Assembly: GCF_037023755.1 (NCBI RefSeq)
Contig: NZ_CP146100.1
Coordinates: 1,428,501-1,492,500 of the forward strand
Reading direction: 5' to 3'
DNA: 64,000 bases
From: Saccharopolyspora sp. SCSIO 74807
GTDB lineage: Bacteria; Actinomycetota; Actinomycetes; Mycobacteriales; Pseudonocardiaceae
In this document: positions 1 to 7,230 of the stretch, in pieces
How the letters are laid out: every line of letters begins with the position of its first letter
Position numbering within the stretch: the first letter of the stretch is position 1
Notes under the pieces: generated by a model
What the model saw: only the letters and a program-made list of their open reading frames with translations
What the model was told of the DNA's origin: nothing
Databases searched by the model: none
Made by a program: the position numbers and the translations under genes

Positions 1-1246
1 CAAGGTGTTCACCGCGGCCGCGGCGCTGGAGAAGGGGATGGGAATCCAGAACACCATCCAAGCTCCCGGCACCTACACCTCCAAGGTCTTCCGGAACGGC
101 ACCGCCCCTTACACGGTGGGCAACGCCGAAGGCGTCTCGCCCGGCCCGCGCACCTTGCAGAAGGCGCTGGCGACTTCGCCGAACACGGCGTTCGTGGCGT
201 TGGAAGAGCGCGTGGGGCTGAATCCGACGGTGGACATGGCGACCCGGCTGGGAATGCGCCAAACGCTGCAGCAGTCGAACCTCAGCGGTGATCCGCTGAC
301 GCCGAACGGCTCGAACGGGCCGTCGATGGCCGAAGTGGTCAAGCAGAAGAAGATCGGCGCGTTCACCCTCGGCTTCGGCCCGACCAGCCCGCTGGAGCTG
401 GCCAACGTCTCCGCCACGTTGATGAGCGGCGGCACCTGGTGCCCGCCGACACCGATCGCCGAGATCACCGACCGGCAGGGCAACCAGGTCAAGATCACCG
501 AAGATCCGTGCGAGCAGGCCGTGGACAAGGAACTGGCGAACGCCATGGTCGTCGGCATGAGCCAGGACGACCAGGCGGGCGGCACCGCGCACGCCGCGGC
601 GCAGGGCGCGGGCTGGAGCAGGCCGATCGCGGGCAAGACCGGCACCACCGAGGCGCACCAGTCGGCCGGCTTCCTCGGCGCCTCACCGCAATTCGCCGGT
701 GCCGTGCTGACGTTCTCCGACGGCAACCGGCCGCAGGGGATCTGCGACAGCACGCCGCCGACGCTGTGCGGGGCCAACGGCGGCAACATCTACGGCGGCA
801 AGGTGCCTGCGCGCACCTGGTTCGACGCGATGAAACCGATCCACGAGGGTCTTCCGGAGATCCCGCTGCCGCCGGTCAACGAGCGCTACAAGAACGGCGG
901 CGACGAGTTCCAGGTGCCGAACGTCGTCGGGCTCGGCGCGGACCGGGCCACGACGTCGCTGGAGAAGGCCGGCTACAAGGTGCAGAAGCGCTCGATCAAC
1001 AGCGAGCGGCGCAAGGGCTCGGTGACCAGTCAGACGCCGCGCGGTTTCGCGCTGCCCGGCGAGACGGTGACGCTGTCGGTGAGCACCGGCTACGTGCCGC
1101 CGCCGTCGACCGCACCGGCCCCGCCTCCCCCTGCTCGGCCACCGGAGGCGCCTGCTCGCCCGCCGGAACAGCCGGAAGAGCCCGCGCCGGGCGGTCCCGC
1201 GCCGAATCCTCCCGCCGCGCCGCCGCCGGGGAACTCCCCTCCGTAG
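1..1246 (+). CDS. ponA2: Class A penicillin-binding protein, C-terminal part, with PASTA domain (5' end outside window)
   Basis: Peptidoglycan transpeptidase acting outside the membrane. The frame is open from base 2; its first codon is Lys followed by VFTAAAALEKG, which fits the residues after the catalytic SxxK serine, so the window cuts the gene inside that motif. The SxN motif (SPN) lies near residue 58 of the visible part and the KTG motif (GKTGTTE) near 212. One PASTA domain (PNVVG to VTLSVSTG) spans about residues 303-361, followed by a Pro/Ala-rich tail of about 45 residues ending at TAG 1244-1246. PASTA plus a phosphoesterase two genes downstream recalls mycobacterial ponA2; that subfamily is inferred from context. 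The glycosyltransferase domain would lie upstream. Confidence 0.9.
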   Translation, partial: KVFTAAAALEKGMGIQNTIQAPGTYTSKVFRNGTAPYTVGNAEGVSPGPRTLQKALATSPNTAFVALEERVGLNPTVDMATRLGMRQTLQQSNLSGDPLTPNGSNGPSMAEVVKQKKIGAFTLGFGPTSPLELANVSATLMSGGTWCPPTPIAEITDRQGNQVKITEDPCEQAVDKELANAMVVGMSQDDQAGGTAHAAAQGAGWSRPIAGKTGTTEAHQSAGFLGASPQFAGAVLTFSDGNRPQGICDSTPPTLCGANGGNIYGGKVPARTWFDAMKPIHEGLPEIPLPPVNERYKNGGDEFQVPNVVGLGADRATTSLEKAGYKVQKRSINSERRKGSVTSQTPRGFALPGETVTLSVSTGYVPPPSTAPAPPPPARPPEAPARPPEQPEEPAPGGPAPNPPAAPPPGNSPP

Positions 1247-1263
1247 CCGACTCGGTCGCTGCC

Positions 1264-1269
1264 TAGACT
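1264..1269 (+). promoter_or_regulatory. Possible -10 box (TAGACT) for a leaderless transcript
   Basis: TAGACT ends eight bases before the GTG start at 1278, and no Shine-Dalgarno sequence precedes that GTG. This spacing suits a transcript starting at or next to the start codon, common in actinobacteria. No clear -35 box is visible. Confidence 0.4.
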
Positions 1270-1277
1270 CGGCGTTC

Positions 1278-2063
1278 GTGGTGGACACGCGGGCGAGCAT
1301 CCGGCGAGTGCGTTCCCGGTACCGGTTGGTCCAGGTCCGGTCGGTGCGGTGGCTGACGCCGCGGATGCTGCGGATGGTGCTCGGCGGCCCGGAGCTGGCG
1401 GATTTCGACAGCACCGGCAGCGACCAGCGGATCAAGCTGTGCCTGCCGCGGCCGGGGCGACCGACTCCGCTGGGCCGCGACCGCGCCGAGGTGTTCGCGC
1501 TGCCCCGCGAGCAGCAACCTAAGCAGCGGACCTACACGGTGCGCTGGTTCGACCCGGCCGCCCACGAGCTCGCGATCGACTTCGTGGTGCACGAGCACGA
1601 GGCGCCGGGCGCGTCCTGGATCTCCACCGCGGCCCCGGGCGACCAGGTGGTGGCCGTCGGGCCGAGCCCGTCCTACGCGCCGGACCCCGCGGCCGATCGG
1701 CTCGTGCTCGCCGGGGACGAGACCGCGTTGCCCGCCATGCTGGCGATGGTCGGCGAGCTGCCCCCGCAGGCCCGCGTCCAGGTGTTCGCCGAAGTCGCCG
1801 ACGCCGCCGAAGAACAGCAAGTGCGGACCGAAGCGGACGTCTCGTGGACCTGGCTGCACCGCGAAGGCGTTGCGGCCGGGCGGAGCACGCTGCTCGAAGA
1901 CGCGGTTCGCGCGGCGGACCTGGGGCCGCGCCCGGACGTGTGGGCCGGTGCCGAATCCACGGCCGTGCAGCGCATCCGCGAGCACTGCCAGGACGTGCTC
2001 GGGCTGGACCGGCGCCGGGTTTACGCGCTGGCGTACTGGCGGCTGGACGCCGCCGGGCCCTGA
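1278..2063 (+). CDS. Siderophore-interacting flavoprotein (ferric-siderophore reductase family)
   Basis: Predicted cytosolic FAD-binding reductase that releases iron from imported siderophores using NAD(P)H. The 261-residue protein has the expected length. It shows the ferredoxin-reductase-like FAD motif RTYTVRWFD near residue 82, a GD-containing loop (APGDQVVAVGPS) near 115-125, and the family's C-terminal NAD(P)-binding half ending in ALAYWR. The GTG at 1278 is chosen because a -10-like hexamer lies just upstream and no SD is present. The gene sits between the penicillin-binding protein and the phosphoesterase, which are neighbours in mycobacteria, so it may be a lineage-specific insertion. 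No siderophore biosynthesis genes are near. Confidence 0.85.
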   Translation: MVDTRASIRRVRSRYRLVQVRSVRWLTPRMLRMVLGGPELADFDSTGSDQRIKLCLPRPGRPTPLGRDRAEVFALPREQQPKQRTYTVRWFDPAAHELAIDFVVHEHEAPGASWISTAAPGDQVVAVGPSPSYAPDPAADRLVLAGDETALPAMLAMVGELPPQARVQVFAEVADAAEEQQVRTEADVSWTWLHREGVAAGRSTLLEDAVRAADLGPRPDVWAGAESTAVQRIREHCQDVLGLDRRRVYALAYWRLDAAGP

Positions 2064-2157
2064 CCCTCGACGGGACGTCGATTTACCTGGTCACAGCGCC
2101 GGAAAGGGCGGTTGGCGGCGCGGCCCATCCCGGGCGTCGCGGGCCTGCCACCGGCCG

Positions 2158-2163
2158 TAGGCT
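2158..2163 (+). promoter_or_regulatory. Possible -10 box (TAGGCT) for a leaderless transcript
   Basis: TAGGCT lies seven bases before the chosen GTG at 2171, the same arrangement as at 1264. There is no SD between. The similarity of the two sites supports separate leaderless promoters for the two genes. Confidence 0.35.
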
Positions 2164-2170
2164 GGATGGC

Positions 2171-3133
2171 GTGAACAAGTTGGGTCGGATCATGCTCGCC
2201 GGTGGCGCGGTCGGTGCCGCCACCTTCGGATACGCCGCCGGTGTGGAACGCAGCCACTGGACGCTACGGCGCGCGGAGATTCCCGTGCTGGCCGAAGGCG
2301 CCCCCGAACTACGCGTGCTGCACATCTCCGACCTGCACATGCTGCCGAACCAGCGCTCCAAGCAGCGTTGGGTGGCCGCGCTGGACGAACTCGCCCCCGA
2401 CCTGGTCGTCAACACCGGCGACAACCTGGCGCACCCGCAGGCGGTGCCCGCCGCGCTGCGCGCACTGGGCTCGCTGCTGGACCGGCCGGGCCTGTTCGTG
2501 TTCGGCAGCAACGACTACTACGGGCCGAAGCCGAAGAACCCCGCGCGCTACCTGCTGCCGTCGGCGAAGACCAAGCGCATCCACGGCGACCCGCTGCCGT
2601 GGCGGGATCTGCGCGCGGCGATGACCGAGCGCGGCTGGCTCGACGTGACGCACCGTTGGAGCGACCTGGAAGTCAACGGAGTGCGCATCCACGTCGCCGG
2701 GCTCGACGACCCGCACCTCAAGCGGGACAAGTACTCGAAGATCGCGGGCGCGCCCGCGCACGACGCCCACCTGCGGCTGGGCCTGACGCACTCGCCCGAG
2801 CCGCGGGTGCTGGACGCGTTCGCCGACGACGACTACGACCTCGTGCTGGCCGGGCACACCCACGGCGGCCAGCTGCGGCTGCCGGGCTACGGCGCGCTGG
2901 TCACCAACTGCGAGCTGGACCGCGCGCGGGCGCGCGGCGCATCGACGTGGGGCGAGCGGATGCACCTGCACGTCTCGGCCGGTCTGGGCACCTCGCCGTA
3001 CGCGCCGGTGCGCTTCGCCTGCCCGCCGGAGGCGACGCTGTTGACGCTGGTCCCGCGTTCGCGCGCCGGGTCGGCCGAGTCGGCGGCCGCGGTCGGCAGC
3101 CCCCCTTCCGGAGCGCGCACGAACATCCGCTAG
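2171..3133 (+). CDS. Membrane-anchored calcineurin-like metallophosphoesterase
   Basis: Predicted metal-dependent phosphohydrolase of 320 residues. The metal-binding signature is complete: SDLHM near 57, NTGDNL near 80, FGSNDYYG near 108 (N-D of the GNHD-type motif) and GHTHGG near 228. An N-terminal hydrophobic stretch (about residues 6-24) suggests a single membrane anchor. The frame extends upstream to 1844, but that part overlaps the preceding gene, so the GTG at 2171 is the sensible start. Substrate is unknown. Homologues follow ponA2 in mycobacteria, which suggests a cell-envelope role; that is inference. Confidence 0.88.
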   Translation: MNKLGRIMLAGGAVGAATFGYAAGVERSHWTLRRAEIPVLAEGAPELRVLHISDLHMLPNQRSKQRWVAALDELAPDLVVNTGDNLAHPQAVPAALRALGSLLDRPGLFVFGSNDYYGPKPKNPARYLLPSAKTKRIHGDPLPWRDLRAAMTERGWLDVTHRWSDLEVNGVRIHVAGLDDPHLKRDKYSKIAGAPAHDAHLRLGLTHSPEPRVLDAFADDDYDLVLAGHTHGGQLRLPGYGALVTNCELDRARARGASTWGERMHLHVSAGLGTSPYAPVRFACPPEATLLTLVPRSRAGSAESAAAVGSPPSGARTNIR

Positions 3134-3184
3134 ACTTTTTCGCGGCGGTCGGACAGGGACCCGATAAGTCCACCGCCGGAAGAT

Positions 3185-3258
3185 CGGGGTGTGGCGCAGG
3201 TTGGGAGCGCGCTTCGTTCGGGTCGAAGAGGTCGTGGGTTCAAATCCCGCCACCCCGA
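3185..3258 (+). tRNA. tRNA-Pro(CGG)
   Basis: A 74-base cloverleaf with acceptor arms CGGGGTG and CACCCCG, discriminator A, T-loop GTTCAAATC and anticodon loop TTCGGGT, giving anticodon CGG. The 3' CCA is not encoded. It stands at the border of a small low-synteny island (3380-5877). Confidence 0.95.
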
Positions 3259-3263
3259 CAAGT

Positions 3264-3309
3264 AAAGGGCCTGGTCAGGACTCCGCAAGGAGTTCCGGCC
3301 AGGCCCTTT
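3264..3309 (+). terminator. Rho-independent terminator after tRNA-Pro
   Basis: Arms AAAGGGCCTGG (3264-3274) and CCAGGCCCTTT (3299-3309) pair perfectly. An inner ACTCC/GGAGT hairpin fills the loop. The right arm ends in TTTC, so it works for the tRNA gene. Confidence 0.85.
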
Positions 3310-3379
3310 CTCATGTCCGGACCGCGTCTTGCACCGGGCGCGGCGACTCCGCCAGTACGTGGCCCTGCTCGTTCTGGCG

Positions 3380-4315
3380 CTAGCCGAGTTGGGCGCGGAT
3401 CTCGGGGAGCAGGTTCTCGCTGAACGCCTGCTTCAACCGCTGCTTCGCCTTGTCGAGCAGCAGTGCCTTGAGCGGGTCCAGGCAGTGCTGCACGACCGCC
3501 GGATGGCGGGACGGGGATTTGCACAACAGGACCGCGAGCGTCCGCAGCGCGGGCAGCAGCGTGGCGGCTTGCTCGATCCCGCCGAGGCCGAGTGCTTCGG
3601 TGAGGCGTTTCCAGAGCTGCTTCGTGCACGCGGTGACGACCTTGGTGGGAATTTTGCGCCCGCTCGCATTGACCACCTTGTCGAGCCGCTTTCCCACCAC
3701 CTGCGGAACCGCGTCCCAGGCGCGCTTCGCCTCCTCGATCACCACGACGAGCTGCACGAGCAGTTCACACCAGAAGTGATCCGCCATCGCCGTGCGAGTG
3801 TCGACGCCCAGCGGTCCGATCTCCCGCTCGACCTGGGCAAGGACCTGGCCGAGCAGCTCGCCCACTGCTTCTACCCGATCCACATCGGTGCGGGCGGTCG
3901 CGAGCTTCCGGTTGGTGTTGTCCTCTCGTTCCCGAGTCGTGGCATCGACCGTTGCATCATGCGGAGCCGAACTCGATGGAGACTCTGCGGGGGCGTGCGG
4001 AGGTTTCTCCTGCTCCCCAACGGAATTCGTGGTGGCGTGCAGTTCATCGCGGAGTGCCCGGAGCACATGATCGCGTGCGGTATCCACCGCAGCACGCTTG
4101 TGGTTGATCGTCGATCGGGAGCGGTTCTTCCCTGCAGCGGCGTGGTCTTCAGCAGCGTCCCAGCGACAGTCGGCTCGTTGCCGGAATTCGTCGAGAGCAT
4201 CGGGAGATCGGTCACGGATCAGCGAGATGGCGCCGGGCCAGCCGTGCTGGGAGCCTCCGCACTGGCACTCGCAGGTATCGCCACCGGCACGTTGACAGTT
4301 GGACGGATGCGTCAA
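3380..4315 (-). CDS. Hypothetical protein with N-terminal Cys/His motif
   Basis: Unrecognised 311-residue protein. The TTG start at 4315 is supported by GGAGG five bases upstream. Residues 7-24 contain four Cys (C7, then CECQC) followed by GGSQHGW, which looks like a small metal-binding knuckle. The middle (about 70-150) is rich in Ala, Thr, Arg and charged residues; the C-terminal half (about 185-311) is helical with WDAVPQVVGKRLDK and a run of Leu-rich helices. No catalytic motif is visible. Base composition seems lower in G+C than the neighbours, and the gene lies between tRNA-Pro and an IS element, both signs of horizontal gain. Function is unknown. Confidence 0.65.
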   Translation of the reverse strand: MTHPSNCQRAGGDTCECQCGGSQHGWPGAISLIRDRSPDALDEFRQRADCRWDAAEDHAAAGKNRSRSTINHKRAAVDTARDHVLRALRDELHATTNSVGEQEKPPHAPAESPSSSAPHDATVDATTREREDNTNRKLATARTDVDRVEAVGELLGQVLAQVEREIGPLGVDTRTAMADHFWCELLVQLVVVIEEAKRAWDAVPQVVGKRLDKVVNASGRKIPTKVVTACTKQLWKRLTEALGLGGIEQAATLLPALRTLAVLLCKSPSRHPAVVQHCLDPLKALLLDKAKQRLKQAFSENLLPEIRAQLG

Positions 4316-4754
4316 TTTTCCTCCAGGGCGCGGAAGAAGAGCCGCTGAAAACGCATGCTTCCCGGCAGCGTGGTCTTGATCTACCGCTGGTCCAGCGAAA
4401 CTCGCTGCGTCGCGATGCTGGTCTTGCGCTTGTCCGTGCGGGTCGTCCGATGCGTTCGGACGGTGGTAGGCGCTGACCCGGTGTGCCGATGCCCGCTGCC
4501 GAACGGGGGACGTGAGTTCCGGTGCGCTGCTCCGTGCCGACGAACGCGCGTCGACGGCGTGCTCAGGTTTGGAGGTTCGGCGTCAACGTTGCGTCAGGGG
4601 TTTGGCGGGTGGCGGGATTGGACTGGTGATGTCCGGTTCGCGAGCCGGAGGGCGGCGATGGTCGAGTGGTTGCGGGCGCCCGGTGCGCTTGCGGTCATGC
4701 AGGTTCGACCTTGGGAGCGTTGGGACAAAGCTCCGAGAGCAACATAAGCGCACG
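4316..4754. other. Non-coding or unassigned stretch of the island
   Basis: The 439 bases between the Cys-motif gene and the IS element hold overlapping open frames on both strands, but none has an SD, a recognisable domain or convincing codon use. It includes the upstream region of the minus-strand gene and may hold remains of older insertions. Confidence 0.4.
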
Positions 4755-4760
4755 GCTAGC
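4755..4760. repeat. Left target-site duplication GCTAGC of the IS481-family element
   Basis: GCTAGC directly adjoins the left IS end (TGTATG...) and is repeated exactly at 5872-5877. IS481 itself is known to choose NCTAGN targets. The reverse complement CTA at 4756-4758 is read as the TAG stop of the transposase. Confidence 0.85.
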
Positions 4761-5757
4761 TGTATGAGGCCATGACGTTGGTGACGCCGGTGGAGAGCCG
4801 GGATGCTGGTGGCTGATCTCCGGCGGCAGTGTGTGGCCGATGGTAGTTGTAGTGCACGTTCCAGACCGCCAGAGCCGCGGTGCGGTGGTGTTCGCTGGTC
4901 CAGACGCGGGCGTAGAGGAATTCTTCGGCCAGGATTCGGTTGTAGCGTTCGACTTTCCCGTTGTGGCGTGGGGTGTAGGGCGTGATCCGCTGGTGGCGGG
5001 CTCCGCGCAGGACGACGGCGAAGTCCTTCGCGCGGTAGCAGGCGCCGTTGTCGGTGACCAGGCGATGAATGTGGGCGATGCCGTGACGGGCGAAGAACGC
5101 GCGGGCGCGGTGGACGAATCCGATCGCGGTCCGAGCCTTCTCATCGGGGAGAGCTTCGGTGTAGGCCAGGCGGGAGTAGCCGTCGATCGCGGAGTGCAGG
5201 TAGATGTAGCGGGCCCGCTCGCCGCGGGTCTTGCCGCAGGCAACCCGTTTGTCCTGGTCGCTGCCTTTGCCGTGGACGCGCCAGCCACCACCGTCGGGGA
5301 TCTCGCCGGTCTTTTTCACGTCCAGGTGGACCATGTGCCCTGGCCAGCGAGCGAGGATCCGCCGCGGCTGGCGGTTGCCGGCGCCGGTGGGGTCGAGGAA
5401 CCTGCGCCGGTTCAGCCCGAGATGCAGCAGCTGCCGACCAACGGTCCGCACCGAGATCATCACACCCTCGGCGGAAAGTTCGGTGGCGATCCGGCGCGCT
5501 GAATACTTCCGCTGCCGGCGCAGCTGCTCGATCCGGGTGATGGCCTCGGCAGGTGTGGCGGTGGGCTGGTGGTGCGGAACGCTCGGGCGATCGAGCAGCC
5601 CTGCCTCGCCGTGGCGGCGCCAGCGGTTGACCCACTTGCTGGCGCATTGGCGGGAGAGGCCCATCTCGGCGGCGACGTGGGCGATCGGGCGGGTCTGGCA
5701 CCGCTGCACGAGCCGACGGCGGCCCTCGACAGACAGTGGGGCATTACGGTGATGCAT
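4756..5757 (-). CDS. IS481-family transposase (DDE integrase)
   Basis: Transposase of 333 residues from the ATG at 5757 (an upstream in-frame ATG at 5802 has its purine tract too close). It has an N-terminal helix-turn-helix half (LVQRCQTRPIAHVAAEMGLS then ASKWVNRW), and an rve integrase core with HLDVKKTG (first Asp), VTDNGACY (second Asp) and HNGKVERYNR (Glu), the DDE triad. The frame looks intact. The last Ser codon crosses the IS border and the stop TAG lies in the duplicated target CTAG, so the element has no stop codon of its own. Confidence 0.93.
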   Translation of the reverse strand: MHHRNAPLSVEGRRRLVQRCQTRPIAHVAAEMGLSRQCASKWVNRWRRHGEAGLLDRPSVPHHQPTATPAEAITRIEQLRRQRKYSARRIATELSAEGVMISVRTVGRQLLHLGLNRRRFLDPTGAGNRQPRRILARWPGHMVHLDVKKTGEIPDGGGWRVHGKGSDQDKRVACGKTRGERARYIYLHSAIDGYSRLAYTEALPDEKARTAIGFVHRARAFFARHGIAHIHRLVTDNGACYRAKDFAVVLRGARHQRITPYTPRHNGKVERYNRILAEEFLYARVWTSEHHRTAALAVWNVHYNYHRPHTAAGDQPPASRLSTGVTNVMASYS

Positions 5758-5871
5758 GGACGGGTCTTTCTGTCCGGCGGACGAGTTGGTCGCACTTCTC
5801 ATCCTGCCGCCGAAAGACCCGTCCCCCTCCTCAGACCCCGCCAGCCGACACCAACGTCACGACCCGCAACA
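4761..5871. mobile_element. Complete IS481-family insertion sequence, 1111 bp
   Basis: Ends were found by matching inverted repeats. The left end reads TGTATGAGGCCATGACGTTG and the right end, on the other strand, TGTTGCGGGTCGTGACGTTG; both go on with GTG and share TGACGTTGGTG. Each end starts with TGT and is flanked by GCTAGC. One transposase gene fills the element on the minus strand. Intact repeats, frame and target duplication argue for a fairly recent insertion. Confidence 0.9.
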
Positions 5872-5877
5872 GCTAGC
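5872..5877. repeat. Right target-site duplication GCTAGC
   Basis: Exact copy of 4755-4760, immediately after the terminal ACA of the IS. Confidence 0.85.
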
Positions 5878-5934
5878 AAATTCCGCGAGAAGTTCTGACC
5901 AGGCCGTCCTCTGCTCCAGGATTCCGCAGGGAGA

Positions 5935-5971
5935 AGGCGGGGAGCCGTTCTCGATGATCGGCTCCCCGCCT
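5935..5971. terminator. Hairpin terminator downstream of the secreted repeat protein gene
   Basis: Arms AGGCGGGGAGCCG (5935-5947) and CGGCTCCCCGCCT (5959-5971) pair over 13 bp with an 11-base loop. It lies 55 bases past the minus-strand stop at 6026. There is no T tract, which is usual in actinobacteria. Confidence 0.65.
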
Positions 5972-6025
5972 CGGAGACCACGGTGGAACGCGGTCGTCCG
6001 GTAACGGCCACTGCTCGGACAGCTG

Positions 6026-7042
6026 TCAGGAGCAGGTCCAGGACACCGGCTTGGACGGCCCGCGCGAGAGCAACGCGGTGCCGCCGATCACGCTGCCGTC
6101 CGGACTGATCGAGCTCGCGGAGAGATCCCAGTTGTTGATCCCCGGCAGCGGAACCTGCTGTCCATCGGCGAACAGGGTTGCCGTTGCCGCCCTGCCCTCG
6201 CTGTCCCGCCTGGCCGCGGCGACCCAGCCCTGTTCGTTGATCGCCCCCGAGTCGAAGATCGTGTTCGGGATGACCTCGGCCGTGCCGGTGTCCAGGTTCC
6301 AGCGGATCTCGCCGCTGCTGCCGGAACCGATCACCCACGGGCCGTTGATCTGGTGGGCCTCCAAGTGCTCGTTCGCGGGGATGCCTTCGGGCCGCGGCAG
6401 CGCCGCGGAGGTGCCGTCCGGCCGCCAGACGAAGCCGTTGGTCGGGGCGCCCGGAGTCTCGCCCGCGACCGTGCCGACCGCCGTGCCGTCCGCGGCGACG
6501 TCCTCGGCGACACCAGGCGGTCCGGGCAGGTCGACGGGCTGGTCGGAGCCGGGTGCCCAGCTGACCGGGACCTCGCCTGCTGCGTCGCTGCGGAACCCGA
6601 CGATCTGCCCGGTGTCGTTGATGCCGCGCGGCGTCACGTGGCCGGGCAGCACGCGGACCTCGCCGTCGCGGTAGACGTACGGACGGCGTTCGCCGTACTC
6701 GTCGAAGATCCCGCCCACCGCGACGCCGTCGGAGTTCACGTCTTCCAGCCGGTCCGGCAGGTTCCCGGGCGTTTCCAGGATCTCGCCGTCCCGCCACACG
6801 ACGTGGACCAGGTCGGACGGCGTGCCCTCGACCGTGCCGACCAGTGTTCTGCCGTCCGGGCTACCGCCGCTGACGTTTCCCTTGGTCGCGCCGGGCGGCA
6901 TCGGCAGTTCGTGGATCCGGCACTCGGTGGGCGCGGCGGCCTGCGGCTCAGCGACCGCGGGCACCGGTGCCAGCGCGACCGACCCGGCGAGCACGCCGCC
7001 CAACGCGACCAGCCTGGGCAGAGTCGTTGCTTTGGAGACCAA
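6026..7042 (-). CDS. Secreted protein with HAF-like repeats (beta-propeller type)
   Basis: Exported 338-residue protein of unknown role. TTG at 7042 is taken as the start because GAGGGAG lies upstream and the product begins with a signal peptide: basic start, hydrophobic LVALGGVLAGSVAL, then a likely cleavage after AVA. At least six short repeats of the type I(N/S)-x-D/E-G-x-(V/I)-(V/A)-G follow: SPDGRTLVGTV, VNSDGVAVGGIF, INDTGQIVGF, VAADGTAVGTV, INEQGWVAAA and SPDGSVIGGTA, interleaved with (V)W-x-DG strands, as in HAF-repeat beta-propellers. Two Cys, one near each end of the mature chain, could form a disulphide. It is next to the IS island and divergent from the S9 peptidase. Confidence 0.75.
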   Translation of the reverse strand: MVSKATTLPRLVALGGVLAGSVALAPVPAVAEPQAAAPTECRIHELPMPPGATKGNVSGGSPDGRTLVGTVEGTPSDLVHVVWRDGEILETPGNLPDRLEDVNSDGVAVGGIFDEYGERRPYVYRDGEVRVLPGHVTPRGINDTGQIVGFRSDAAGEVPVSWAPGSDQPVDLPGPPGVAEDVAADGTAVGTVAGETPGAPTNGFVWRPDGTSAALPRPEGIPANEHLEAHQINGPWVIGSGSSGEIRWNLDTGTAEVIPNTIFDSGAINEQGWVAAARRDSEGRAATATLFADGQQVPLPGINNWDLSASSISPDGSVIGGTALLSRGPSKPVSWTCS

Positions 7043-7230
7043 TGCAGCTCCCTCGTGTTGTTGCGCGGACCTGAAGTGGACGATGAGCGCCGAGCCGAAG
7101 TCGCCCGCTGCCGCGGCGCGGGCGAGCTGCGTCGGGAAACCCTTCACCGGGTACGCCGCGGATTCCGCCGACGGCGATCCGCGCCCCTGGGGGCGGCGAC
7201 CTGTCGGACGGATCGGGCAGGATCGGTGGG

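Noticed and set aside
4355-4747. Open frame of 130 codons on the plus strand beside the IS
   Set aside because: No SD, no recognisable domain and Arg/Val/Cys-rich composition typical of a chance frame in high-GC DNA.
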